The position numbers were made by a program, and so were the translations under genes. This document shows positions 1-6,270 of a stretch of 12,907 nt of DNA, in pieces; the stretch's first letter is position 1; each line of letters starts with the position of its first letter. The stretch covers positions 1-12,907 of the forward strand of contig JAHITG010000067.1 in assembly GCA_018817865.1 (NCBI GenBank). Reading direction: 5' to 3'. The notes beneath the pieces are model-generated. The model ran no database searches. It saw only the letters and a program-made list of their open reading frames with translations, and was not told the origin of the DNA. The stretch comes from Spirochaetota bacterium (GTDB lineage Bacteria > Spirochaetota > JAHITG01).

Positions 1-662
1 ACTCCTGCAAAGTCTTCATAGAGAATAAAAACGGAAGCGAGATCATTGAAGCTGATAAAATACTTCTTGCCGTAGGGCGTACACCGAACACGGAAGAGAT
101 CGGTCTGGAAACAATAGGAATAAAGACTGACAACGGGTTTATTCCGGTGGATCAGAATTATCAAACAAGCGTAAAGACAGTCTATGCGATCGGTGATATA
201 GTGAATTCTCCACAGCTTGCCCATGTTGCATCAAAAGAAGGGATCATTGCAGTAGAGCACATTGCAGGAAGGAATCCTGAAAGACTGGATCCGTTATCAA
301 TTCCATCCGCTGTATACTGTGAACCCCAGTTAGCCGGGTTCGGATATACTGAAGAGAGGCTGGTATCAGAAAAGATAGAGTTTAAAAAGGAAGTCTTTCC
401 TTTTGCCGCTTCCGGAAAGGCAACTGCAATTGAGAAGCGGGAGGGCATCACAAAAATACTCTATTCAAATGATCAAAAAAAGATCCTGGGAGTCCATATT
501 GTGGGCGAGGATGCAACAGAACTGATCCACCAATTTTTGATCATAAAACAAGGAGATATTAAAGCCAAGGATGCTGCCAATATATTATTTGCGCATCCTA
601 CATTATCAGAGATCACTCTGGAGATCGCCAGGGCCATGGAAGGATGGCCGATCCACGGGTAA
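1..662 (+). CDS. lpd: Dihydrolipoamide dehydrogenase, C-terminal part (5' end outside window)
   Basis: The first complete codon is at base 3 and the reading frame is open from the window edge, so this is the C-terminal ~219 residues of a longer protein. Visible landmarks are the end of the NAD domain (LLAVGRTPNTE), the second FAD contact (YAIGDI, followed by LAHVASKEG), and an interface domain ending in AHPTLSE, whose His and Glu form the catalytic dyad of the pyridine nucleotide-disulfide reductase family. The redox-active CxxxxC pair should lie upstream of the window and cannot be checked. In the family, this flavoenzyme reoxidises dihydrolipoyl groups of 2-oxoacid dehydrogenase or glycine-cleavage complexes with NAD+. 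A GTG at 147 is internal and not the true start. The stop lies only 2 nt from the stop of the convergent EFR1 gene. A mercuric- or glutathione-reductase-type relative is less likely given the HPTLSE ending. Confidence 0.9.
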   Translation, partial: SCKVFIENKNGSEIIEADKILLAVGRTPNTEEIGLETIGIKTDNGFIPVDQNYQTSVKTVYAIGDIVNSPQLAHVASKEGIIAVEHIAGRNPERLDPLSIPSAVYCEPQLAGFGYTEERLVSEKIEFKKEVFPFAASGKATAIEKREGITKILYSNDQKKILGVHIVGEDATELIHQFLIIKQGDIKAKDAANILFAHPTLSEITLEIARAMEGWPIHG

Positions 663-664
663 TA

Positions 665-1441
665 TTAATACAGATCGGAAAGCTTTACTTTCGGATGATG
701 ATAACGCCTTCTTTTTTTTGTTCTTTTCTCCCACTGGATCGCTTTTTTCGGGCACCAGTGAAGGCAGGCCAAACATTGCTCACAATGATGAAGCCATGAA
801 GGTCTTTTGTTTTTCATCCTGATATTCTTCACAGGGCAGACCTTCTCACAGATCCGGCAGCTGTTGCAGTTCTCATCTACCCAGAATCCTTTATCCATAA
901 CAGGGATCTGAAGGGCCTTCTTCCCATGTAAAAGCCCTGACAGGATCCAGCTTATCAGGAAGAAAGTCTGTTCCAGCCTGTGTCTTTTCCTTTTTCTGAC
1001 TATATTGGCAATTCTTTTTATTCTCTTCAGTTCCCTGTTGAACATAAACTTCTGAAGCCATTTGGGCATGGCATTATAAAAAGGAGTATAATTCCCCGGC
1101 ATCAGCATGGTGAATCCTGCTTTTAATCTGATACCCTTTTTTTGAAATAATTTCGACAGTATCGGTAACGTCCCGGCAGAGAGTCCTCCATAAGTAACAA
1201 TTGCAAAGACATAAGTATCCTTCCTGACTTTCATCTTTTTTATAAATCGCGCAATGATAAGAGGCGGCCCCCACATATAAACGGGAAAGATCAACCCTAC
1301 TGCATCTGTCTTAACATCGATCGATTTCCCGATATGTTTAGGAATGGAGACAACTTTTGTGTTTCCCAGCACACCGGCCAGATCACGGGTTACCTTTAAA
1401 GAATTCCCTGTGGCTGAAAAATAATAGAGAGTCGTCTTCAT
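665..1441 (-). CDS. EFR1-type flavodoxin / 2x[4Fe-4S] ferredoxin fusion
   Basis: 258 residues from the ATG at 1441. I chose this start rather than the in-frame ATG seven codons upstream because AAAGGAGG sits just ahead of it and the protein then begins at the flavodoxin fold. Residues 1-~115 look like a flavodoxin: the FMN phosphate loop FSATGNS (8-14), then FPVYMWGPP (52-60) and VTYGG (82-86). The middle (~130-180) is basic and hydrophobic. The C-terminus has two [4Fe-4S] motifs of form CxxCxxCxxxCP, with cysteines 192/195/198/202 and 220/223/226/230. This architecture is that of the EFR1 family of putative low-potential electron carriers in anaerobes; the partner is unknown. It is transcribed from its own strong promoter at 1474-1501, divergent from the DUF1858 gene. 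Confidence 0.88.
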   Translation of the reverse strand: MKTTLYYFSATGNSLKVTRDLAGVLGNTKVVSIPKHIGKSIDVKTDAVGLIFPVYMWGPPLIIARFIKKMKVRKDTYVFAIVTYGGLSAGTLPILSKLFQKKGIRLKAGFTMLMPGNYTPFYNAMPKWLQKFMFNRELKRIKRIANIVRKRKRHRLEQTFFLISWILSGLLHGKKALQIPVMDKGFWVDENCNSCRICEKVCPVKNIRMKNKRPSWLHHCEQCLACLHWCPKKAIQWEKRTKKRRRYHHPKVKLSDLY

Positions 1442-1473
1442 GCATCCTCCTTTCCACATCAATTACAGTTATC

Positions 1474-1501
1474 ATTATAACACTATTTCATATCATGTCA
1501 A
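1474..1501 (-). promoter_or_regulatory. Sigma70-like promoter for the EFR1 gene
   Basis: Read on the minus strand: TTGACA (1501-1496), a 16-bp spacer, then TATAAT (1479-1474). The last three spacer bases are TGT, giving an extended -10 (TGnTATAAT). Both hexamers match consensus. Predicted transcription would start near 1467, leaving a leader of about 25 nt that contains the AAAGGAGG ribosome binding site. Confidence 0.8.
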
Positions 1502-1518
1502 TTATTTTAAAAAAACTT

Positions 1519-1546
1519 TTGAAAAATAAAAAATATGTATTATACT
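1519..1546 (+). promoter_or_regulatory. Sigma70-like promoter for the DUF1858 gene
   Basis: TTGAAA (1519-1524), a 16-bp spacer and TATACT (1541-1546), about 35 nt before the start codon at 1582. It lies back-to-back with the EFR1 promoter; the two -35 boxes are only 17 bp apart, so one regulator bound between them could affect both genes. Confidence 0.6.
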
Positions 1547-1581
1547 CTTCTAAAGAAATATACTATATGTGAGGTTTTAGA

Positions 1582-1776
1582 ATGGTAACAAAAGAAATGT
1601 CTATTCAGGATGTAGTCACAAAATATCCTGAAGCTATTCAAGTATTACAGTCATTGGGACTCGGTTGTATCGGATGTATTGCAGCCAGCGGTGAAAGCCT
1701 GGAAAAGGGCATCAGCGCTCATGGCCTTGATGTTGATGATGTTCTTAAAAAAATAAATGACGTTGTAAAAGAATAG
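1582..1776 (+). CDS. DUF1858 small redox-type protein
   Basis: 64 residues. The sequence fits the DUF1858 family (prismane-associated disulfide redox domain): the N-terminal phrase MSIQDVVTKYPEAIQVL, then a CIGC pair (Cys29, Cys32) after LGLG, then a helical tail GLDVDDVLKKINDVV. The ATG at 1582 is preceded by GAGG (1571-1574) at 7-nt spacing. Family members accompany hybrid-cluster proteins or are fused to other domains; the CxxC suggests a disulfide or metal role, but no function is established. Its neighbours here are an electron-carrier fusion and Lpd, which fits a redox setting. It is monocistronic, ending at the 1791-1830 hairpin. Confidence 0.85.
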   Translation: MVTKEMSIQDVVTKYPEAIQVLQSLGLGCIGCIAASGESLEKGISAHGLDVDDVLKKINDVVKE

Positions 1777-1790
1777 CTTATTTAAAGGGA

Positions 1791-1830
1791 GATCGGAAGG
1801 GGGTATCTTAAGCATACCGCCTTCCTGATC
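1791..1830. terminator. Two-way terminator hairpin between convergent genes
   Basis: GATC and GGAAGG (1791-1800) pair with CCTTCC and GATC (1820-1830), and GGTAT (1802-1806) pairs with ATACC (1814-1818). The stem has one bulged T (1826) and one G-G mismatch (1801/1819), with loop CTTAAGC. It lies 14 nt past the DUF1858 stop, and its right foot overlaps the TGA of the PHP gene. The flanking U-tracts are poor in both directions, so efficiency is uncertain. Confidence 0.6.
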
Positions 1831-2557
1831 ATTCCTCTATTTTAAATCCTTCTTTAATCTTTCTTCTCTCTTCAATAAACTGAAATCCTTTAGAGGCGGT
1901 ATTGTTGACCAGATACTGCTCAGGTATTTCCATCTTCTCTATTAAAGGGATCAGGAAATCATCCCTTCCCAGCTCATTAAGCGCATGAGTATCACTGCAT
2001 AAGGCCATTCTGCATCCTGCTTTAATGCAGATCAGGATCATCTTCTCCATTTTACTCCTGTCAACACGATTTAAAAGCAGTTTGGAATTATTCAGCTCAA
2101 AAACCATACCCAGTTCTTGTGCCTTTTCAGCAACTGCCTGAAAATCAAATTCATAAACAGGGTCATTAGGGTGAGTAATGATATCCACATACGGATTATT
2201 CTCCAGGGCTGAAATCATCATGTCAGTATAAACTTTCTTCCCTGACCCTTTTTCAATATTATGATGGAACCCTAAAAGCACGATATCCGTAAACTGCAGG
2301 AATTGTACGGGAAAGTCGATAACCCCTCTTTTTTCAGCCAGGTTGCATTCCATTCCTTTTAAAAGGATGATCCCTTCAACCGGATCTTTCAGCCGTTCAA
2401 AAAAGACACTGTTTACCCGCCCGTTCAGCAGGGGACCGTGATCTGTAACAGCAAGGCCCTTCATCCCTTTATCCCTGGCATATTGAAGTAACTCTATGAT
2501 CGTATGAAGACCGCATAAGCTGAACAAAGAATGAGCATGTAAATCCACTTCAATCAC
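1829..2557 (-). CDS. PHP-domain phosphoesterase, YcdX-like
   Basis: 242 residues with a GTG start at 2557, preceded by GAGG at a 9-nt spacing. Family metal-binding motifs are in order: DLHAH (His7, His9), TDHG (Asp39, His40), GMECN (Glu70), GFHHN (His98/99), THPND (His129) and CSDTHA (Asp189, His191). The VFELNNS strand is typical of the YcdX branch of PHP phosphatases. The length matches E. coli YcdX. Such enzymes hydrolyse phosphate esters with a trinuclear metal site; the substrate here is unknown, and histidinol-phosphate is one family alternative. The position equivalent to YcdX His15, a metal ligand, is Cys15 here. The gene starts 41 nt after tRNA-Arg on the same strand with no obvious terminator between, so it may share the tRNA transcript. 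Confidence 0.82.
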   Translation of the reverse strand: MIEVDLHAHSLFSLCGLHTIIELLQYARDKGMKGLAVTDHGPLLNGRVNSVFFERLKDPVEGIILLKGMECNLAEKRGVIDFPVQFLQFTDIVLLGFHHNIEKGSGKKVYTDMMISALENNPYVDIITHPNDPVYEFDFQAVAEKAQELGMVFELNNSKLLLNRVDRSKMEKMILICIKAGCRMALCSDTHALNELGRDDFLIPLIEKMEIPEQYLVNNTASKGFQFIEERRKIKEGFKIEE

Positions 2558-2599
2558 GTTTTAATTCCTCATCTAAAATTATTCTAAAACAAATTAATT

Positions 2600-2673
2600 C
2601 GTGCCTGGAGGGAATTGAACCCACGACACCTGGCTCCGGAGGCCAGTGCTCTATCCAGCTGAGCTACAGGCAC
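2600..2673 (-). tRNA. tRNA-Arg (CCG)
   Basis: 74 nt on the minus strand. The acceptor stem is GTGCCTG/CAGGCAC with discriminator G (base 2600). The D arm is GCTC...GAGC. The anticodon stem CTGGC/GCCAG encloses loop CTCCGGA, giving anticodon CCG (2639-2637), which reads CGG. The variable loop is GTGTC and the T arm is GTGGG-TTCAATT-CCCTC. The T stem has one T-T mismatch at its second pair. The 3' CCA is not encoded. Confidence 0.95.
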
Positions 2674-2688
2674 AATACTTTAAGCCTA

Positions 2689-2716
2689 AATGTAATCAAA
2701 ATTTTTTAAATGTCAA
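2689..2716 (-). promoter_or_regulatory. Promoter of tRNA-Arg (and possibly the PHP gene)
   Basis: Minus-strand TTGACA (2716-2711), 16-bp spacer, TACATT (2694-2689). Transcription would begin about 9 nt before the mature tRNA 5' end at 2673. The -35 is consensus; the -10 is moderate. Confidence 0.55.
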
Positions 2717-2751
2717 AAAATAACTTTTTTATCTGTCTTCACTGAAAAAAG

Positions 2752-2779
2752 TTGAATTTTAAATTATCTGTATTATAAT
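2752..2779 (+). promoter_or_regulatory. Promoter of the repeat-containing envelope gene
   Basis: TTGAAT (2752-2757), 16-bp spacer, TATAAT (2774-2779). The predicted leader is about 55 nt and AT-rich. It contains a GGAG at 2797-2800 that is too far (41 nt) from the ATG at 2842 to act as its ribosome binding site. Confidence 0.6.
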
Positions 2780-2841
2780 AGTATATAGTACAGACCGGAG
2801 AACTTAAAAAACAAAAAATTCTTTTTTATTATGCATTTTAA

Positions 2842-3906
2842 ATGAAACAATTAATAACTATATTGTTATTATTAGTATTTACTTCTTCTCTTTACTCGGC
2901 AGTTAAAAATGATCACTACTATTACAACCTCGGTGTCATTAAAACACTGCAGCAGCGATATGATACCGGGATCACGGCATACTGTATGGCATTGAACAAA
3001 GAAAAGAATAACCCGGAGATATATATCAACCTGGCGGAATCCTGTATCCAGTATATGGAGAGCGGACAGCTGGAACAGAATGATGTTAAAAAGTTTGAAA
3101 AATTTATCAACCTTGCTGATGTCTCTTTAAAGATACTAAATGAAAAGATCAGTGTTTATGATCATGGGGGAGATGTAAAGCTCTTCCGCACACCCCATTC
3201 AAAAATAATAAAAGAGATAGAAAAAAGAATGATCTCAGCCCTAAAAAGATTAAAAGCCCTCATGAAAAAGCAGGAGACCCGGGAAATAATACTGGCTATG
3301 AGGGATAAAAAGAGTATCAAAAAAACAACAAAAGTCACAAAAAAAGATATTGATAAAGTCGGGACCATAAAAGACGACAAGAAGGATATTGATAAAGTCG
3401 GGACCGTAAAAGACGACAAGAAGGATATTGACAAAGTCGTAGCCGTAAAAGACGACAAGAAGGATATTGACAAAGTCGTAGCCGTAAAAGACGACAAGAA
3501 GGATATTGACAAAGTCGTAGCCGTAAAAGACGACAAAAAAGACATAACTTCAACCGCCTACTTTACAAATATAATTATTTCAGCTGATAACAAATCCATA
3601 GATAATAATTTCAATCAGGAAAAAGAGATAGATGAGCTTAAGAAACAGATGATCGTTATGGTAAGGGACTATTTAGGAAAAGTAGAACAGGATAATAAAT
3701 CATATGCTAAAGACAATCAGAAGCTTCAGGATAAGATCAACCAGATGAAACATCAGATAATTGACCTGGAGAAAAGTTATAAAGACCAGTTAGAAGGGCT
3801 GAAGTATGAAGAAGAAAAAGAGGAAGAACCGGCTGCATTAAGTACAACAAGTGCCGTGATATTCGGAGGCCTGATCCTGATATCACTAATAATTCTGATA
3901 TTATAA
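2842..3906 (+). CDS. Secreted, C-terminally anchored protein with TPR-like N-terminus, 13-residue tandem repeats and coiled coil
   Basis: 354 residues, not a family I can name. Residues 1-20 form a signal peptide (LLLLVF core, SLYSA end). Residues ~25-105 are helical and TPR-like (YYYNLGVIKTLQQRYDTGI, then NPEIYINLAESC). Residues 168-232 are five tandem copies of a 13-mer close to KDIDKVVAVKDDK, highly charged and lysine-rich. Residues ~255-325 have heptad character (coiled coil), followed by an acidic EEEKEEE patch. Residues ~337-354 are a hydrophobic segment ending at the stop (GGLILISLIILIL). This predicts an exported protein tethered by its C-terminal segment. An in-frame TAA at 2839 forces the start at 2842 or later, yet no Shine-Dalgarno is visible. 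It lies upstream of the PorV-like gene on the same strand, but 388 bases and a second possible promoter separate them. Confidence 0.75.
   Translation: MKQLITILLLLVFTSSLYSAVKNDHYYYNLGVIKTLQQRYDTGITAYCMALNKEKNNPEIYINLAESCIQYMESGQLEQNDVKKFEKFINLADVSLKILNEKISVYDHGGDVKLFRTPHSKIIKEIEKRMISALKRLKALMKKQETREIILAMRDKKSIKKTTKVTKKDIDKVGTIKDDKKDIDKVGTVKDDKKDIDKVVAVKDDKKDIDKVVAVKDDKKDIDKVVAVKDDKKDITSTAYFTNIIISADNKSIDNNFNQEKEIDELKKQMIVMVRDYLGKVEQDNKSYAKDNQKLQDKINQMKHQIIDLEKSYKDQLEGLKYEEEKEEEPAALSTTSAVIFGGLILISLIILIL
3343..3537 (+). repeat. Tandem repeat, 5 x 39 bp, in frame
   Basis: Units start at 3343, 3382, 3421, 3460 and 3499. Units 3 and 4 are identical and unit 5 differs from them only at its last base. 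Units 1 and 2 carry GGGACC where the others have GTAGCC, and GAT for GAC at the second Asp. The pattern points to recent expansion of the 3' units. The 39-bp length keeps the frame, so copy number can vary without breaking the protein. Long open frames on the opposite strand here are by-products of the repeat. Confidence 0.97.
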
Positions 3907-4294
3907 TGGTTCTTTGAAGCCTGGAAGAAGAGTCTTATTATTTAGTGATCGTTTCAAACTTTAATATTCCTTTTCTAAAGGATCCACCTTTGGATCTATC
4001 ATCAGTCTTATTCTCCGGATTTTCGGTACTATACCCTATGCCCGATCAGCACTGCTCATCATGTCTGCTTCAGATATAAACCCGGCTAAGACTGTTGTTT
4101 CGGCATTAAAGAGTATGACACGATGGAAAGAGGAGGCCCTATTCTAAAAGGATATCACCCTGAAACTATTACTATTTACAATGGCATTTTTTATCATTAA
4201 TAAAAAAATAAGTATCTGGTAAATGAAAACCGATAAATTAATATGAACCTGTTTTAAAGAGAGGTTCCGATCGAAAAATTCAAAGGATTGAACC
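3907..4294. other. 388-base intergenic stretch; possible decayed coding relic
   Basis: No gene is clearly supported. One plus-strand frame is open from 3965 to a TAA at 4145-4147. It has mixed, protein-like composition (for example SASDINPAKTVVSALK), with an ATG at 4061 but no ribosome binding site, so it could be a remnant of an older gene or chance. A small hairpin, GAACCT (4245-4250) with AGGTTC (4262-4267), lies in the presumed leader of the next gene. Nothing else was recognised. Confidence 0.35.
4175..4203 (+). promoter_or_regulatory. Possible promoter of the PorV-like gene
   Basis: TTTACA (4175-4180), 17-bp spacer, TAATAA (4198-4203), about 90 nt before the start codon. The -10 is weak and the region is AT-rich, so chance matches are likely. 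Confidence 0.3.
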
Positions 4295-5830
4295 ATGCAT
4301 CTTAAAAAAAATATTCAAATAATTTTAATCATAATATGGGGCTTTTCTCAATCCCTGCTTTTCAGTGCAACAGGAGAATCAGGGATCGCTTCCCTGATGC
4401 TGGATTCCTACGGCGGAAGACCCATGGCCTTAGGGGATGCCTATACCGGAATAGCGGATGATATCAACTCGATTACTGTAAACCCGGCCGGCCTGAATAC
4501 ACTCCGGTCAACAGAAGTATCCCTCCTTTTTTTAAAATACCCTCTTGATATACTCTTTGCAAATGTCGCCGCAGGTACCGGATTATCCGAAAGTGTTCTG
4601 GGAGGATATATTGCCGGAGGATTAACTGTATTCTACCTCCCGGAGTTTGAAAGGTATGATGCCCTGGGCAATCAGATGAATGAAAAACTTTCTGCCAGCG
4701 ATTTTGTCATCACTCTGGGATATGCAAACAGTCCTTTAAAACTCTTTGGAATTGATCAGAATTTCAGTATTGGATTCAATATTAAATTTATCCAGTCCCG
4801 GCTGGTTGAAGTAAATAAAAATGCATTCTGCTTTGATATAGGCGCTTTATATAAAACAGACTTCGTCCATCTGGGAAGTAAAGGGCTGCGGGATAATCTG
4901 GGGATCGGGTTATCCATGCAGAACCTGGGCTCTCCCATAATTTACGGGACTGAAGAGACCCTCCTCCCTCGAAATTTACGGATAGGGATCGGATACAAAT
5001 TCCTTCAAACAAAAGATCACAGCTTCTTGACGGGTATTGAGATCAACTTCCCGAATGACAGCTCTGAGATCGCGAGTGTTGCCCTGGAATACGGATTTAT
5101 CCGGACATTCTTTTTAAGAGCAGGATATAAACCAGTGGGGAAAGAAACAGAGAAGCTCTCGTGTGGTGCCGGTATACAGTATAAAGTATCAGCAATGACC
5201 ATGAGACTGAATTATGCTCTGATCCCTATGGAAGAGATAGGCATAAAACATATTATTTCCCTGGATCTGAAATTTGACACAAAAAGGAAAATATCAGGAG
5301 TATTCACACGACAGGAATCAGGTGAAGAGCTGATCATTAACATCGGGGAATATGAGAATAAATTATTTTCATCTGACAGAAGAAGGATAGGCGATTCAGG
5401 ACATGAAATACTGGGAGAAGTAAGTGATGTTATCATTGAGGAGGAGTATAAAAGGGTAATCATTAATGTATATAAAACAGAACTTGACAAAGAGAACAGG
5501 ACCTTATCCAGACAGCAGGCTGAAGCTTTACTCGATTTTTTCATAGATCAGGGAATTGAAAGATCCAGGATAACATATAAAGTATATAACACTGAAAAAT
5601 CAGTTAAAACCGGCAGCGGCCGGATAGAACCGATTAAATATGAAATTGTGATCGTTCGCTGGAAAGAGAGGGAAGAAGAAAAATTCAAAGAACACTATTT
5701 CAACGGCCTTGATGCATATATAAAAGAAAGATATCAGAAAGCCATTGATGAATGGAATAAAGCATTGAAGATGGACCCAAAAAATGAAGACCTGAAACGG
5801 CGTATCAGAGAAGCAGAAGAGAAGCTGTAG
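4295..5830 (+). CDS. PorV/UPF0164-type outer-membrane barrel protein with OmpA-like segment and C-terminal TPR
   Basis: 511 residues; ATG preceded by AAAGGA (4282-4287) at 7-nt spacing. Residues 1-~25 are a signal peptide. Residues ~28-330 match the PorV/PorQ (UPF0164-like) pattern: SYGGRPMALGDAYTGIADD and NPAGL near the N-terminus, followed by alternating amphipathic strands. Residues ~370-450 resemble an OmpA C-terminal fold, with NRTLSRQQAEALLDFFIDQG and SRITYKVYN. The usual LSxxRA arginine is Gln here, and no clear TDxxG aspartate precedes it, so peptidoglycan binding is doubtful. Residues ~466-500 form one TPR (YFNGLDAYIKERYQKAI, then KALKMDPKN). Plain PorV proteins lack these extra parts. 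The gene ends at a strong hairpin at 5879-5916. The barrel assignment is fairly sure; the function (export, transport or anchoring) is not known. Confidence 0.8.
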   Translation: MHLKKNIQIILIIIWGFSQSLLFSATGESGIASLMLDSYGGRPMALGDAYTGIADDINSITVNPAGLNTLRSTEVSLLFLKYPLDILFANVAAGTGLSESVLGGYIAGGLTVFYLPEFERYDALGNQMNEKLSASDFVITLGYANSPLKLFGIDQNFSIGFNIKFIQSRLVEVNKNAFCFDIGALYKTDFVHLGSKGLRDNLGIGLSMQNLGSPIIYGTEETLLPRNLRIGIGYKFLQTKDHSFLTGIEINFPNDSSEIASVALEYGFIRTFFLRAGYKPVGKETEKLSCGAGIQYKVSAMTMRLNYALIPMEEIGIKHIISLDLKFDTKRKISGVFTRQESGEELIINIGEYENKLFSSDRRRIGDSGHEILGEVSDVIIEEEYKRVIINVYKTELDKENRTLSRQQAEALLDFFIDQGIERSRITYKVYNTEKSVKTGSGRIEPIKYEIVIVRWKEREEEKFKEHYFNGLDAYIKERYQKAIDEWNKALKMDPKNEDLKRRIREAEEKL

Positions 5831-5878
5831 AATTGAATTTAAAATAACATAATTTAAATATAAAGAAAAGATTAACTA

Positions 5879-5916
5879 TTTAAAAGGTGGATATGGAAAT
5901 ATATCCACCTTTTAAA
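5879..5916. terminator. Bidirectional intrinsic terminator
   Basis: A perfect 16-bp inverted repeat, TTTAAAAGGTGGATAT (5879-5894) with its complement at 5901-5916, and a 6-nt loop GGAAAT. The A/T-rich stem feet provide U-tracts on both strands. It sits between the convergent PorV-like gene and the Hc1-like gene. Confidence 0.85.
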
Positions 5917-5927
5917 AATATAAAAAT

Positions 5928-6104
5928 TTAAATACGGTTTTTAACATCCATAGCCTCTTTCCGGCCGTCTTTACAGAGCTTTGATATTTCCATCAAATGT
6001 TTTCTAACCCTTGAAGCAGCAGCTTTTACCTTTTTACCTTCCAGTTTTTCCACTTCCTGCTCCAACTGAGGGATAAGCGCTTTGATTTTGTCACAACTAT
6101 TCAT
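5928..6104 (-). CDS. Hc1-like histone H1 family small protein
   Basis: 58 residues, beginning MNSCDKIKALIPQLEQE and ending MDVKNRI. The ATG at 6104 follows AGGAGG, an excellent ribosome binding site. The core EGKKVKAAASRVRKHLMEISKL resembles the N-terminal helical part of bacterial Hc1/histone-H1-like proteins, whose pattern is roughly GNKAAGxRARKxxLELEKL followed by a basic stretch. The composition is lysine-rich. Such proteins bind DNA and help compact the nucleoid. It has its own extended -10 upstream and ends 12 bases from the 5879-5916 terminator. It is easily missed because it is under 60 residues. Alternative: an unrelated small basic helical protein. Confidence 0.7.
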   Translation of the reverse strand: MNSCDKIKALIPQLEQEVEKLEGKKVKAAASRVRKHLMEISKLCKDGRKEAMDVKNRI

Positions 6105-6164
6105 AAACTCCTCCTTACATTATTATTTAATATAATAAAACAAACCTTAATTATTGTTTCTTAA

Positions 6165-6173
6165 ATTATATCA
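6165..6173 (-). promoter_or_regulatory. Extended -10 promoter of the Hc1-like gene
   Basis: Minus strand TGATATAAT: TATAAT at 6170-6165 preceded by TGA at 6173-6171. No good -35 is found at the expected spacing, which is tolerated by extended -10 promoters. The leader is about 55 nt. Confidence 0.5.
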
Positions 6174-6270
6174 AACAGTTAATAAAAATAATGATAAACA
6201 GTGTAATATTACGCTTAATATAACAATAAAAATTTAATTGTCAAATTTAAGTTTATTAAAATATTATTAA

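Noticed and set aside
147..149. GTG at 147 as the start of a short protein
   Set aside because: The same frame is open upstream to base 3 and encodes the NAD-domain end of dihydrolipoamide dehydrogenase.
1441..1462. Upstream ATG (1462) as the start of the EFR1 gene
   Set aside because: The AAAGGAGG site lies downstream of it and directly before the ATG at 1441, which also places the flavodoxin loop correctly.
3162..3553. Long minus-strand frames with tandem repeats
   Set aside because: They are antisense by-products of the 39-bp repeat, which keeps all frames open; there is no start site or export logic of their own.
6203..6212. Palindrome GTAATATTAC upstream of the Hc1-like gene as an operator
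   Set aside because: It is a 10-bp AT-rich palindrome in an AT-rich gap and could easily be chance. It could be revisited if conserved in relatives.
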